Assembly: GCA_006386115.1 (NCBI GenBank)
Contig: VFIW01000047.1
Location: 124,001 to 188,000 of the forward strand
DNA: 64,000 bases
Source of the DNA: Globisporangium splendens
Taxonomy: Eukaryota; Oomycota; Peronosporomycetes; Pythiales; Pythiaceae
Direction of reading: 5' to 3'
Shown: positions 21,099-33,232 of the stretch, in pieces
How the letters are laid out: the number at the start of each line of letters is the position of its first letter
Position numbering within the stretch: position 1 is the stretch's first letter
The notes under the pieces: generated by a model
Told to the model about the DNA's origin: nothing
Seen by the model: only the letters and a program-made list of their open reading frames with translations
Databases searched by the model: none
Translations under genes and position numbers: made by a program

Positions 21099-22862
21099 AT
21101 GGCGCTCTACGACCAAGTCGAATGCATGCGCAAGGGCCGATGCGCAGTCGCGCGGCAGCGCATCGCTGCAGGCACGCGCATCCTGCTGGTGTCCGCGTTC
21201 GCGTCCATCTCTGTCTCAGCGTGCAACTGGTGCTTCAGTACACCTCAGACGCAAAAGCTGCAGAAGTGCGGCGGGTGCCACCGCGTCAAGTACTGTTCGC
21301 GGAAATGCCAGCAGCTCGACTGGACGCGCAGTCTCCACGCGAAGGAGTGCGCCGCGTGGAAGTACGTGCCCAAGCACATCAAGGGCGAGTCTATGCAGAC
21401 GGTGTTGCTGGTGACGCGCATGGCCGCCAAGCTGTTCCTGACGGATCAAGAGCACTCGGCAGATGGGCAAGCGATGCTGCAGCTGCGCCATCACTATGGT
21501 AATGAGTCTCTCTGTATATGCATAATGCTTGGATGTTATCTATTATAATAGACATAATGCTGTGTGTGCTGTAAGTGCAGATGACCATGGAGAGGACAAA
21601 CTGCGGCAGTACCGCGAGATGACGCAGCTGGTGCTCGTGCTGCTCGCGCGCTCAAAGTTCAATGCGCGCGGCGCGAGTTTCGAAGAGCTCGCGGAGCTGC
21701 TCGAGGACAAGATCGTGCGGCTCTTTTGCCGTGTCAACTGCAACGCGTTTACGGTCTCGGACGATCTGTGCGTGCCTCTGGGCATCGGCGTGTTCCCGCA
21801 TGGCGCACTGTTCAATCACTCGTGCGACCCGAATTGCGTCGTGAGCTTCGAGCAGCAGCAAATGGTCGTGCACACCATCAAAGACGTGCAGCAAGGCGAT
21901 GAATTGACGGTATGTACTAACACCTCTCCATATGCATTGATGCATACCTTCAACTCGCATACAAACACAACCAATTGTTTGCTGTCGTCTAGATCTCGTA
22001 CATTGAGCTCTTGGAGTCCACACCAAAGCGCCAACACGCACTGCGCGAGTCGTACTTTTTCGAGTGCGATTGCTCCAGATGTCGCAATGCTGTGTCCGAA
22101 AGTAGCACACATGATGATTGGTTCCTCTATGGATATGCATGCCGGAACACCACTGTATGCGGTCAACAGGGGGTCGTTGTCCTGGACGCGACGAAGGAAG
22201 ATCAAACTTTGGTTGCTCGTTGTAAATCCTGTGGATCCGAACGTTCTAAATCGGAGATTCAACGCTATGAAGACGAGTGTGAACGCATTGAGCAGGAGCT
22301 CAAGGCTCAGAAGCAGCTGCCGTCTTCTCCAGAGACTGTATGGAGACTCTATCAGCAGTTGTGGTTTGCGTTTCACGGCAAGCTGCATTTGCATCAAAGA
22401 AATATCCGCATTGCGTCATTGGCGCGAGATATGGGCACCTTTCTCCTCGAGAACCCGCCGTCAAGTTTTCTAGATGGAGAAGAGGCAATCCCCACTGCAC
22501 CGATGTATTATTTCATGCAAGAATTGCATGCGACCGAGTGGATTTTGCCGACGCTAAAGCTCCCGTCGCGTGGCCTCTTGCATTTCCAACTCGCCAAGTT
22601 ATACTATGAAGGCAGAGACGAATATTCGTCGAGGTCGTGCTCGAAAACTGTTGGAACCGAGAAGGAGAGAGAGCATTTCCATCACGCGCTTTCAATGTAC
22701 GTGCTGACCATTGAGGTGTTGAGTGGTATGAACACTGTTATTCTGACGTTTGAGCTGTTCTGTTACTTTTCTAGCCTAAATACCGCGTACGGATCAGACA
22801 ATGCGCTGGTTCAAGTAGCACGATCGTATTTGGATGAAGTGGCCCGAGCATCCCAGATGTAA
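21099..22862 (+). CDS. SMYD-type MYND/SET-domain lysine methyltransferase
   Basis: Four exons (21099-21498, 21581-21909, 21993-22717, 22775-22862) give 513 residues. A split SET domain encloses a MYND zinc finger (C42, C45, C57, C60, C66, C70, H80, C84). The SET core has NHSCDPNC (212-219) and GDELTISYIE (240-249), with post-SET CDCSRC (268-273). The helical C-terminal region is typical of SMYD proteins, which methylate lysines on histones and other proteins. The last intron is only 57 bp; I placed it at 22718-22774 because that joins EV to LNTAYGSDNALV in frame. The gene also reads through unspliced. An in-frame Met lies 15 bp upstream (21084). The stop is 66 bp from the convergent neighbour. 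Confidence 0.88.
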
Positions 22863-22928
22863 CGATGGATTTCCTTTTATTGTATCACGGTCTAAGCTAC
22901 TCAGTCCCACTTCTTGTCTTGCATGTTC

Positions 22929-25900
22929 CTACAGATTGAAGTAGGGATCAACTTTCGCCTTGTAGGCCGCTTTCGCAAATGCTGTCGGCAGCAGTTTGTT
23001 GAGAATTCCGTGGCCCAACATCTGGATTCGCGTGTTTGACGGGACTTCGAACATGACTTGGTGGATCTGGTGGACGAGCAGAAGCTCCGGATTCAACGTG
23101 ACTTTGTCTACGATCACATCGTTCGGGTGGCGGATGCGATCCACTGTCTCTAGTTGGTTACCGTTGCTCCCTTTCTTCGCTTGATCATCGATCATCTTCT
23201 GCAACTTGCTGTTGATCGCAAGGAATGAGCGCTGGAGCACGGCTTCGTCCAGTGGATTTATCTCCATCAAGTGTGAAATCCCAGTCAAGTGACGGGCTCA
23301 AGTGCTTTTTCCGCAACTTGGTTTTAGCCATTTCCAGAAAATACGCGTGTTCGTCGTCAATTTGCTCAAACTCGGTGCTGAATTTGCGCAAAATCTCGTG
23401 ACGGGATGCTACCTCTCTCTTATCGCTGCTCTTGTTGCATGGGTGCATCGAAATCGCGTACAGCGGCGTCACGGGGCGCTTGTTCACGTCGTTCACGGTC
23501 AACTTCACACTCGGTGTAAGATCCAAGAGCGTGGCAAGTACGTGATAGTCTGGATGCTTCGCGCTCGCTCCCAGTATAAGCGCCCGCCGTCCATTGCGCT
23601 CCTGTGGATTGCTCGAAAGAACGAAGGGTGCGCTTCTGATCAAAAGCTGGATGTTTTCGACCGGCTGACCGCTCGTGATCGCCAAGTGAAGAGGCAGCTT
23701 CGCTTGTTCATTGTACACCTGGCAACCAGCAATGTCGTGGTCGCAGAGTAGCTGGAGAACTTGAAGCCTCCGATCAGTGGACTCTGAAGCGGAAGAAGTA
23801 GTTGCAGGGGCGGCTCCTGCGGCGAGATGCAACGGGAGGTCGTTGTTTGGAAGGCATTGCATGCTGCATGCCTCGGGCATCTTGAATACGATCGACTGGA
23901 TGAGCTCGAGTGCATTCGGCTGGTGGAGGATCGAATAATGCAACAGTGTCACGCGTTTCGGCGATCGTCGTCCATTCCAAGATCGAAGAAGACTCGATTT
24001 TCTCGGCCAAGGTGACCGTAGAGATCCACATTTCGTGCACAAGTTTCGGCGAGAATCCATATTTGATGGCCAAGTGGATCGGCAGCAGGTTATTCGACGC
24101 TTTCCTGACCAGCAATGCTTCTGAAAACTGCAGCATGAGGTGGTGTGCAAGCCATTCCCACCCTTCTCGGCGTGTCTGTGCTTCGGCGCTGCTCTCAGAT
24201 GAAGTGTGTGCCGTGGTTTGCTTCAGTTTTTCAAACGCGTCCATCGCCAAGTGAAGCGGGAGATCGCCATGTTTGGTTCGAAAGCAGCACAGTCTTGATG
24301 CATCCAAGTATTTGAGAAATGCGTAAATGACCGACTTGGTGTACGCGGAACAAGCATCGAAGCGATGGATCGCGACGTGGAACGGCGATTCCCCATGATG
24401 GTTGAGCATGCATGCTACGTCGACAGAGATCAAACCGCTGCCCAGAATCCAGCGCAGGAGTTCAATCGACGCGCGGTGCACTACAGCAATGTGAAGCGGT
24501 GTGTCACCACACCGAGTCTTCATTTCCCAGATTGTTTTCGAAGCTGTAGATTTGGCTCGGATGTCTTTTCTAGGCTTGCTGCCGATGAGAATACGAAACA
24601 AGTCGATGCTGCTTCGTCGCTCTCGGAACGCCAGGTGAAGTGGCGTCATTCCAAACGTGTCAGTTTCGTACAGCGCTGCCGAGTACCCTTGCGAGATGGC
24701 TGCGACCACACGGACGGGGAAATCGGCATGTCGCGCGACGTAATGCAGCGGCAGGTAAGCTGCACCTTGGCTGCTTCGCTGCTGTAATTGCCGCCGGTAT
24801 CGCCTCGCGATCAACTCAGTGAGAATGTGCTGCCGTTGTCGCAGCGGAGTCCAAATGTCTCCGAGAAGTTTCTTGTGCACCAATTGAGCGACATGCCACA
24901 GATACATTGCGGCCGGAACAAACATGGATGCTCGAGGTGGTTGTGCCTTCGTCGCGGAGTTTTTGATGAGCAATGGATGACTATGTACGAAGCCGTTCGT
25001 CTCGTAGAATCGCTTCTTGGAGCGCATCTTACGCTGCTTTTTCTGAAATTCGTACTTTTCCAGCTTGGTGTCGCAATCTTCAAAGTCAAATGGCGGACGA
25101 GTCGATATCTTGGCGCAGTGCAGCGGTCGATCCAGTAGGACATGACCACTTTCCAAGTCTTCGTAGTAGTAAAAGAGTGTGTCCAGGTCCACGTGCGGTC
25201 GGAATCGAGTTTCGATCATCTTGCGCACGAAACTGCGCGTCACGTAGCCCTTTGCGATCTTTTGGATCGTTTGCGCGGCATCCGGACGCATCAATGGCCG
25301 CGTGGAGATCGTGATTTCGTGGATGAGATCGACGACACACTCAACGACTTCGGGCTCGATCCGCGTGACGTCCAAATGTGCGTACCGCCGTTTGCAGGTT
25401 GGGATAAACACACTACGCTTCTTCTGGACCAAGCTCTCGTCGCTTGCTTGCTTCTTCTTCTTCATGTCGTTGCGCTTGTCGGCAAGCTCGTCTTTCCAGT
25501 CTCCAAGTGCCTCTTTGAGATCGTCGAGCGAGAACTTGAGCATCCGTGTTTTCGCCATTTCCAGCCCCACTGACAGCGATGCGCTGGCCTCAAGCACCGA
25601 TGGCCGTTTGCCTTTTCCCTTTTTCGAGAGGAGCTGCTTGTCTGGAGTTGCTGCCGTCGTCGTTACAGTGCTACTACTTGGCTGCTTTTTAGGCGATGGA
25701 GACCTGTCGGGACGCTGGAACGCGCTCCAGAACGTCCAGAATTCGTCCATGCTCACCTGTTTATCGCCACTCGTGTCCATGACCTGCAGCATCTGGTGCA
25801 CCTGTGCGTCGTCCATGGGATGACCGAGCGCTCTCGTGAGCTGCTGCAGTTCTTTCTCATCCAGGAAACCCGATCCGTTCGTGTCAAACGCACGAAACAG

Positions 25901-28232
25901 CGTCTCGACCTGCTTGCGTCGTGTGTCTTGATCATTTTGTGCTTGCTCTTGCAACTTGTACTTGCGCATCGCCTTGTGCTGTTGCTCCTTGGCTTTGGGG
26001 CGTGCTTTGGCCTCCTGGGCTTGCAATTTTGCCTGTGCCTTTGCTTTCGCGGTCTCGATTTCGTCTTTGTCGCGCTCCGAAGCCTCGAATGCGTCATACC
26101 ACACCAGAAAGGCTTCCAACTCGACTTCCTGGCTCAGCGTGTCGTCTCCGTGCACCAACTGCTTCAATGCGTTCCGGTACGCGAGCCCTTTGAGCTGGTA
26201 GTGTCCAAGCACAGCGACCAGCCTCGGCAACAGATTCGACTCAAAGTACACTTGCTGCTGCTGTTGGTCGTGGTTGTCATCTCCTCCTACGCCGGCCTGC
26301 GTCAACTGCAGTGGACTTGAGCCTGCACGAAGGATCAGTGCGTCGGCATTCTCCAGAAACGAGCGGCGCAATTCGCGGCGTTGGGCAACACGTTTGGCGA
26401 TTTTTCCATCTTCCGTCTCTTCTTCTTCCAACTGAAGCTTCGTGCGCCACCAAATCTTGAATTCATCCAGACTCACACTCCCATCGCCACTCGTGTCGAG
26501 TACGCAAAAGAGCTGCTTGATTTGGAGCTCATCGGTGTGAGAAGATATGCCTGACGATGGACTCTGCAATAACGCGCGATAGAATTTGCGAAATTCGTCG
26601 AACGAGATGCTGCCACTTTCGTCCAGATCGTAGTGATGAAACATGCGCGTGATGCGCTCGTCGTTCGACAATGTTGTTGTGTGGCTGCCTCCACCACCGA
26701 ATTTGCTCAGGAAGCTCGACATTTGCGAATTCAGCTGCGGCGGATCCCATTGCGTCGCACCGCTGAGCTCGTGGTAGTAGTACACTTGACCAGAAGTGGA
26801 CTCAACTAGTTCTTCCCAATCGTTCATCTCCACTTTGCGGATGCTGTAAAGAAACCATGCCGTGACCGTCGCTCCATCCAAAGTCGCAGTATCCAGCATT
26901 GATCTCGTGGAATCACTGCTGCTACTCCCTCTATCACCAGCACCAAAGCGACTTCGGATCTGGTGAATCGCGCTCTCGACGTGCTTCTTGCGTGTCATGG
27001 GATGGTCCAGCTGGACCAATACGCGCGCACATTGGCCCAGATCCCACGAACGTTGCAATGGCACCTCGCCGCGTTGCTGTTGGTCGCCATCGTGGCTACT
27101 ACCAGCAGCATCGCTTGAGTTTTGGCATTGCACATCGAAAAACAATGCGATCTTCTTGCTCCAGTCCATTTTCGTGCTTGGGAACAATCTCAACAGTAGA
27201 TTCACGATATTGTGCTCCATATCTGGATGGTTCCAGCGCTCCATCTGCGTCTGCATATTCCGGAACGTCACGGGAAGATTATTCTTATGCAACACGTCGA
27301 TGCGTTCCCAGGTCGCGCCTGACGACTTCAGACTACTGCTAGTGGTGCTGTCGAGCTGCGTGCGGCGCATTCGTGACCCAGTAGTAGCTGAATGCGTCCC
27401 ACGAGATGACTTCCTGCGCACTGAACGGACCAACTTCGCGCATGAGCGTACGAGCACTTTCGCTGCCATTGGGGAGCGACTGTCCAATCGCAACGCACAT
27501 GTCTTCAAATTTAGTGCCATCGAGTGCTCCCGAACCGTCATCGTCATATTTTGTGAACAACACGCGCAAATCTTGTAGCATTTCCATATTTCCAGCTTCT
27601 GTAAGCAGTGATTGGATCGGATCCGCAACAGTTGAGGCTGCAGAGCGTTTGACTTCCTGGACCAGGACATCATTCCATAAACACTGCACGAGACTCGGTA
27701 ATTCCCACTTCGACTCGCCCGTGACGGTGTTGTAGAAGTACTTTGACGTACTGAGGCCATTGCTGATGCTCACGGACTGGTCCGCCGTCATATTCACGAC
27801 ACACTCTTCCCATATGGGCTCCGCAACTGGGACGACTCGTTCTTCACGAACGTACATGCGCGCGTTCGCCAAGTCCCGCTCCACCCGCATATCCTGGAGC
27901 AGCCACGTGACGAAATCGTAGCGCAGGACCTGCATCGAATTTGTCGTGTCCAGCTCGTTCATGAGACGGAATTGCTCGCTCTCATCGCGGAGCGCTCGAC
28001 CCATGCGGCGACACAACTCACCAAGATCCCCGAGCGCGACGCTCTCACCCTCTCCTTCAGGACACAACGCGGCAAAGCATGCGTACGCCTCGGCATCCAG
28101 TCGCCAGTACTCGGCCGCATACTCTGGATCCTGGTCTTGGGTAGCAGCATCTTCCAGTCCTGCATTGTCATGCTCGAAGGTGGTGCCATCGTTATACCCG
28201 TAGGCGTCGGAAAACCCAGACGCTTGCTCCAT
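22929..28232 (-). CDS. Large EF-hand / WW / IQ / ankyrin protein, with frame breaks (left copy)
   Basis: About 1,760 codons from ATG 28232 (MEQASGFSDAYGYND) to TAG/TAA at 22929, but in four successive frame segments. Breaks fall near 27345-27390, 23940-23970 and 23270-23300. Visible domains in order: WW-like (KYFYNTVTGESKWELP), EF-hand (KYDDDGSGALDGTKFED), WW (YYYHELSGATQWDPP), four more EF-hands (DLDESGSISFDEF, DTSGDGSVSLDEF, DTNGSGFLDEKEL, DTSGDKQVSMDEF), an IQ motif (AAQTIQKIAKGYVTRSFV) and C-terminal ankyrin repeats (MTPLHLAFRE, GDTPLHIAVV, GESPFHVAI, GDLPLHLAM). This suggests a calcium-responsive scaffold. I found no acceptable introns at the breaks (the first would need only 22 bp), so they are either real lesions or indel errors. 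The 5' three quarters is duplicated in inverted orientation at 39980. Confidence 0.75.
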
Positions 28233-28473
28233 CCAGCGTTGACCTTTGGTGTTTGGCGTGCTTGCACCACACCAAAAGCGTCGCGTCGCAACATGAGACT
28301 GGGCGAACGAAGAGTCTCATTTTGTCCTACTGGCCGCGTCGATCGATCGAGTCGTTTTAATATTTCTTCTTCGATCTTCTGTGAGAAGATCTCGTTTGTT
28401 CTCGTTGCGTCATTTCCAAAATAGCTCCGTCAGCCACAAGACTCAAGCCCAACCAGACACAAGAAAGATCGCC
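28233..28473. promoter_or_regulatory. Divergent promoter: EF-hand/WW gene and GST-A
   Basis: 241 bp separate the two start codons. An initiator-like TCATTTCCAAAAT (28410-28422) precedes GST-A but is an imperfect Inr match. The AACCGGTT palindrome found at the other GST promoters is absent here. An identical copy in opposite orientation is at 39739-39979. Confidence 0.5.
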
Positions 28474-29424
28474 ATGACTCTCCAACTGTACGCCAACTTG
28501 ATCAGCCAGCCCAGTCGCGCGGGTACTGAGCAATTGCCTTTCCATTGTAATGTACCGACGTATGTGATTAACTTGTGTGTGTGTGTGTGTGTTCTCGTTT
28601 TATGGAATTGCAATCGTGCCAGTTGCCTGGGTGCTCAAAACCAAGAACGTCAACTACGAGCTCGTGCAATCCGACTTTGGCAGCCCCGTGTTCACATCGT
28701 CCGACTTTCTAGCACTCAATCCGAATGGCTTGATCCCCGTGTTGAAAGACGGCGATTTCTCGATGTTTGAAGGGTATGTACGAGTGGACATGCACACTCA
28801 CACGATAGAGAGAAGAAGGGTCAACCGATGGTTTGTGCTTGTGAACTGTAGGAACGCTATCTTGATCTACTTGTCGGAGAAGTTTGGATGGACCGATCTG
28901 TTCCCAAACGACATCAAGACGCGCGCCAAGATCCACCAGTACCTGCACTGGCACCATACGAATACGCGTCTGCTCACTTCACAGGTGTTCGTGCCGTTGA
29001 TCCACTCGAAGATCAACGCGCTCACTCCGCAAGACGAAGAATACCTCAAGAATATCGACAAGGTCATCGAGAAGAACGCGGGGTTGCTGGAAAAGATCCT
29101 CATCAAGGACTACATCGCCGAGACGGACGCGCCGACGATCGCAGATTACGCGGCGTACTGTGAGTTCGGCCAGACAGAGCTCATGGGTCTCTTCGACTTC
29201 AGCAAGTACCCGAAGGTGTCGGCCTGGCTCAAGCGCATGAAGGTGAGGGGGCTTACAATAGCATTTTGTCATTATATCGGTGCATTTTAGTGCGATTCTC
29301 GTGCGAATTCTAATTTGGTCTGCCTGCGTGCAACATTTAGGACATTCCGTTCCGCACTGAGATCCACGAAGTCCTCGCTGGCTTCTTGGAGAGCGTGGGT
29401 CTCGCTGCGTCTCAGAAAGCGTGA
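28474..29424 (+). CDS. Theta-class glutathione S-transferase, copy A (subtype 1)
   Basis: Four exons (28474-28522, 28623-28773, 28852-29242, 29341-29424) give 224 residues. The start MTLQLYANLISQPSRAG and the second block (VAWVLKTKNVNYE) match the thioredoxin-like domain of theta-class GSTs, where the Ser of the SQPxRA motif (Ser11) activates glutathione. Exon 3 encodes the all-helical substrate domain (KTRAKIHQYLHWHHTNTRLL, IAETDAPTIADYAAYCE). The reaction is conjugation of glutathione to electrophiles, in the cytosol (no signal peptide). Subtype 1 differs from the B-type copies at many positions (Asn-Val-Asn-Tyr-Glu versus Asn-Ile-Asp-Tyr-Glu; SQKA tail). It is tail-to-tail with copy B. Confidence 0.92.
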
Positions 29425-29722
29425 CTGAGCACATGAATATGGACATGCTTTCTTCGCCATTTTCTCGTTTTGTGGATTTGCATTGTGCTTGATTAACGAA
29501 TGCACCCTTTAACAAAAATGCAAGTTCTGTTCACATTTTTTTCACACAATGAAGTCGCATACTGCAGTCAATAGTACATGACGTCAAATCATGCAAAAGT
29601 TGTTCAAAAATGCAAAATGCTTTTCTATTCCGTTCAGCGAATTAAAGGATCGACCAATCAGTATAAATTGGCTGCGAGACCTGAAGACCCGAGGCAGCAT
29701 GTTGATTTGACCGCGACACTTC

Positions 29723-30746
29723 TCAGTTCGCCGTGGCTGGGAGAAGACCGACCTCGGCCAGGAAACCGTCGAGCACTTGGTGAATCTCATCGTGGAAGGG
29801 AATATCCTATACAGTCATCGCCATGAGAGGAAACACATTGTGAGTCGGCACATAAATCCAGGCCACCAGTGGTAAAACGAGTGCCAACTGTGTGTATGTA
29901 GCAGTAGTACCTTCATGCGCTTGAGCCAGGCCGACACCTTCGGGTACTTGCTGAAGTCGAAGAGACCCATGAGCTCTGTCTGGCCGAACTCACAGTACGC
30001 CGCGTAATCTGCGATCGTCGGCGCGTCCGTCTCGGCGATGTAGTCCTTGACGAGGAACGTCTCGAGGAGCGCGGTGGTCTTGGTGAGCAGGGCGTCGATG
30101 TTCTTGAGGTGCTCCTCGTCTTCTGGCGTGAGCGCGTTGACCTTGGAGTGGATCAACGGCACGAGCACTCGCGGAGTGAGCAGACGCGCGTTGGTGTGGT
30201 GCCAGTGCAGGTACTGGTGGATCTTGGCGCGCGTCTTGACGTCGGCTGGGAAGAGGTCGGTCCAGCCGTACTTCTCGGACAGGTAGATCAAGATGGCGTT
30301 GCTGCATCGAGTCATGTCAAGAGAGATGTGATGTCAGTCAGTCAGTACGCGAGTGAAGCGGTACTTTGAGAGAGAGAGAGAGAATAGGGAGAGCCGAGTG
30401 TGCTTGTTTGTCTGGAGGACCACTCACCCTTCGAAGATCGAGAAGTCGCCGTCTTGCAGCACGGGGATGAAGCCATTCGGGTTGAGCGCGAGGAACTCGG
30501 GCGACGTGAACACGGGACTACCAAAGTCGGCTTGCACGACCTCGTAGTCGATGCTCTTGACCTTGAGCACCCAGGCGACTGGAACAGCCAGGACAAGTGA
30601 CAATAGCAGTAGCAGGTAGCAAGACGACAACAAGTGTCAGCATACTATTAAAGGAGGATCCCTTTTCAGTGCTTCAAAAGCCACATGTGTTGCCTACCTG
30701 AGCGACTTGGCTGGCTGATGAGGTTGACGTAGAGCTTGAGGGCCAT
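29723..30746 (-). CDS. Theta-class glutathione S-transferase, copy B (subtype 2)
   Basis: Exons 30746-30698, 30578-30428, 30301-29911 and 29806-29723 encode 224 residues starting MALKLYVNLISQPSRS and ending PATAN. The splice phases are identical to copy A. The active-site Ser is residue 11 and the substrate domain carries KTRAKIHQYLHWHHTNARLL. The 298 bp between the stops of A and B form a convergent 3' region. Upstream are an exact oomycete Inr (30820-30833) and two palindromic AACCGGT elements. Copy E in the right IR1 arm encodes the same protein. Confidence 0.92.
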
Positions 30747-30819
30747 TGTAAGTTGGTAAGCTGGATTGGTTGCCTGAGGAGCTGGCTGTTGTTTTGTTTG
30801 GACTTGAGCTCGTCGGAGG

Positions 30820-30998
30820 AAATTGGAGAATGACAAGAGAAGCAGAAGCTCTCGCAGGTGGATGTTCATGCGAGATCCTCCGAGTGTGCGGTGGATGTAG
30901 CAAGTTCGAATAACCGGTCAACTTTTCTCAGACAGGCAGAGGAGTTGTGTCTCTCGTCGGATGTTTCGCGCGCCACTGAGTTTGCAACTAACCGGTTA
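30820..30998 (-). promoter_or_regulatory. GST-B promoter: Inr plus AACCGGTT elements
   Basis: On the minus strand, TCATTCTCCAATTT at 30833-30820 matches the oomycete initiator TCATTYYNCAWTTT at every position, about 75-87 bp before the ATG. Further upstream are TGACCGGTTA (30911-30920 as TAACCGGTCA on plus) and the perfect palindrome TAACCGGTTA (30989-30998). A third variant, GTTAACCGGCTAGC, lies at 31406-31419. Confidence 0.7.
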
Positions 30999-31935
30999 AA
31001 GACAGTCATCGTGTCCGACCCGTAACAAATGCGACATTGGACACTCGGTCAACCGAGATGAGTGAGGATAAGATTCGCGCTCACTCAGTCGTTTAAGCGA
31101 TTACACCAACAGCGTGATTTAGAAAGCGCGATCATTTGTCGGTTCAGTGAGAGAGCTGTTTGGTTCAGCGGCCGTAGATTGTGGTCGCGCTTCGAAAAGC
31201 CACGTGTAGGAGTTGCGGCGCCTCGCATACCACATGGCGATGAAGTGCTTAGTGCTTCAATCATGTACGCTTAGCTGTCTGTGTGTTGTGTATTGACATC
31301 ACCGTGCAGTCGTATGCATGTTTGGTACAGACAGTAGTATGGTGCGGGCGCTCACTCGTCCAAGTAAAGTTTGTGCTCATGTGTGTTGTGTGAGACAGTG
31401 CATTGTTAACCGGCTAGCGTTGAAGTTCACAGGTGTCAGCCGGCTCAAGTGGATCTTGAAGCGACACGCGGGTATCCATGCACCATTGTCGTTAGAAAGG
31501 AATAAAAGAATAAAAGTGGCTCGCCACACACGTAAGCCTTCATCGACGCACATGTTTAGTGATCACAGACAGCCGAGGTGCGTTGTGTGCGAAGCGCCAT
31601 TTCTATGTCACGTGCAACTTACAAGGAGCTCAAAGCCTCTTTCTGGTCGACACAAACAAATCACGACGCAACATCGACTGGAAGTTCTTTTAATTAGACA
31701 AATAGTTTTAGTCTTTAAGCTCTATAGACCTAACGTTTGAGTCGTCGAGCTTTCCTAGTAGAAGCAATAGCGAGGACCTCTTCATCCAGCACACCGAGTG
31801 GTCAACAAGTCCACCTAGGTTGCAAAGGTCTCGCGAGTAGTCTGATGCTTAACGTTTAATGGTTTAATGCATTGTTATTTCGTTTTGCAGCAGTACTCCT
31901 CAAACTTGTTTGTATTGTTTGTACTTCGTTTTATC

Positions 31936-32980
31936 TTATGGGTTCGTCGTGGCTGGGAGAAGACCAACCTCGGCCAGGAAACCGTCGAGCACTTGGTGAA
32001 TCTCATCGTGGAAGGGAATATCCTACATAGTCATCGCCATGAGAGGAAACACATTGTGAGTCGGCACATACATCCAAACCACCAGTGGTAAAACGAGTGC
32101 CAAGTATGTGTGTGTGTATGTGTGTGTATATGTAGCAGTAGTACCTTCATACGCTTGAGCCAGGCCGACACCTTCGGGTACTTGCTGAAGTCGAAGACGC
32201 CCATGAGCTCTGTCTGACCGAACTCACAGTACGCCGCGTAATCCGCGATCGTCGGCGCGTCCGTCTCGGCGATGTAGTCCTTGACGAGGAACGTCTCGAG
32301 GAGCGCGGTGGTCTTGGTGAGCAGGGTGTCGATGTTCTTGAGGTGCTCCTCGTCTTCTGGCGTGAGTGCGTTGACCTTGGAGTGGATCAACGGCACGAGC
32401 ACTCGCGGGGTGAGCAGACGCGCGTTGGTGTGGTGCCAGTGCAGGTACTGGTGGATCTTGGCGCGCGTCTTGACGTCGGCTGGGAAGAGGTCGGTCCAGC
32501 CGTACTTCTCGGACAGGTAGATCAAGATGGCGTTGCTGCATCGAGTCATGTCAAGAGAGATGTGATGTCAGTCAGTCAGTACGCGAGTGAAGCGGTACTT
32601 TGAGAGAGAGAGAGAGAATAGGGAGAGCCGAGTGTGCTTGTTTGTCTGGAGGACCACTCACCCTTCGAAGATCGAGAAGTCGCCGTCTTGCAGCACGGGG
32701 ATGAAGCCATTCGGGTTGAGCGCGAGGAACTCGGGCGACGTGAACACGGGACTACCAAAGTCGGCTTGCACGACCTCGTAGTCGATGTTCTTGACCTTGA
32801 GCACCCAGGCGACTGGAACAGCCAGGACAAGTGACAATAGCAGTAGCAGGTAGCAAGACGACAACAAGTGTCAGCATACTATTAAAGGAGGATCCCTTTT
32901 CAGTGCTTCAAAAGCCACATGTGTTGCCTACCTGAGCGACTTGGCTGGCTGATGAGGTTGACGTAGAGCTTGAGGGCCAT
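31936..32980 (-). CDS. Theta-class glutathione S-transferase, copy C (subtype 2)
   Basis: Exons 32980-32932, 32812-32662, 32535-32145 and 32022-31936 give 225 residues. It differs from B/E by Ala-to-Thr (KNIDTLL) and Leu-to-Val (MGVFDF) in exon 3, a longer third intron with a (TG)n/(CA)n run, and a C-terminus ending TTNP. The longer C-terminus arises because the sequence after the AAC codon is unrelated to that of B. Copy I shares these variants. The Inr at 33054-33067 is intact; the distal palindrome (33223-33232) is perfect but the proximal one has decayed to TAATCGGTCA (33146-33155). Confidence 0.92.
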
Positions 32981-33053
32981 TGTAAGTTGGTAAGCTGGAT
33001 TGGTTGCCTGAGGAGCTGGCTGTTGTTTTGTTTGGACTTGAGCTCGTCGGAGG

Positions 33054-33232
33054 AAATTGGAGAATGACAAGAGAAGCAGAAGCTCTCGCAGGTGGATGTT
33101 CATGCGAGATCCTCCGAGTGTGCGGTGGATGTAGCAAGTTCGAATAATCGGTCAACTTTTCTCAGACAGGCAGAGGAGTTGTGTCTCTCGCCGGATGTTT
33201 CGCGCGTCACTGAGTTTGCAACTAACCGGTTA
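33054..33232 (-). promoter_or_regulatory. GST-C promoter: Inr plus AACCGGTT elements
   Basis: Same layout as the GST-B promoter: exact Inr (33067-33054 on minus), a mutated proximal element (TAATCGGTCA on plus near 33146) and a perfect distal TAACCGGTTA (33223-33232). The mutated proximal site is shared with copy J (TGACCGATTA at 51841), supporting a common origin of those two units. Confidence 0.65.

Larger units (their letters stand above)
24651..31422. repeat. Left arm of 6.8-kb inverted repeat IR1
   Basis: Every base x here corresponds to 68212-x in the right arm. The arm contains the 5' three quarters of the EF-hand/WW gene, GST-A, GST-B and the GST-B promoter. Only a few single-base differences were seen (for example 27140 versus 41072, and 24659 versus 43553). 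The outer end is inside the ankyrin part of the large gene; the inner end is at GTTAACCGGCTAGCGTTG. Confidence 0.95.

Noticed and set aside
27368..27389. 22-bp GT-AG intron in the EF-hand/WW gene
   Set aside because: Restores the frame but is far shorter than any other intron in the window; kept only as a question.
28867..29515. Minus-strand ORFs antisense to GST-A, including a 178-codon one
   Set aside because: They overlap well-supported GST exons and have no independent features.
31318..31740. 140-codon ORF repeated in each GST unit
   Set aside because: Its conservation follows from DNA duplication, it has no recognisable domain, it is shortened in unit I, and it overlaps the upstream region of a GST promoter.
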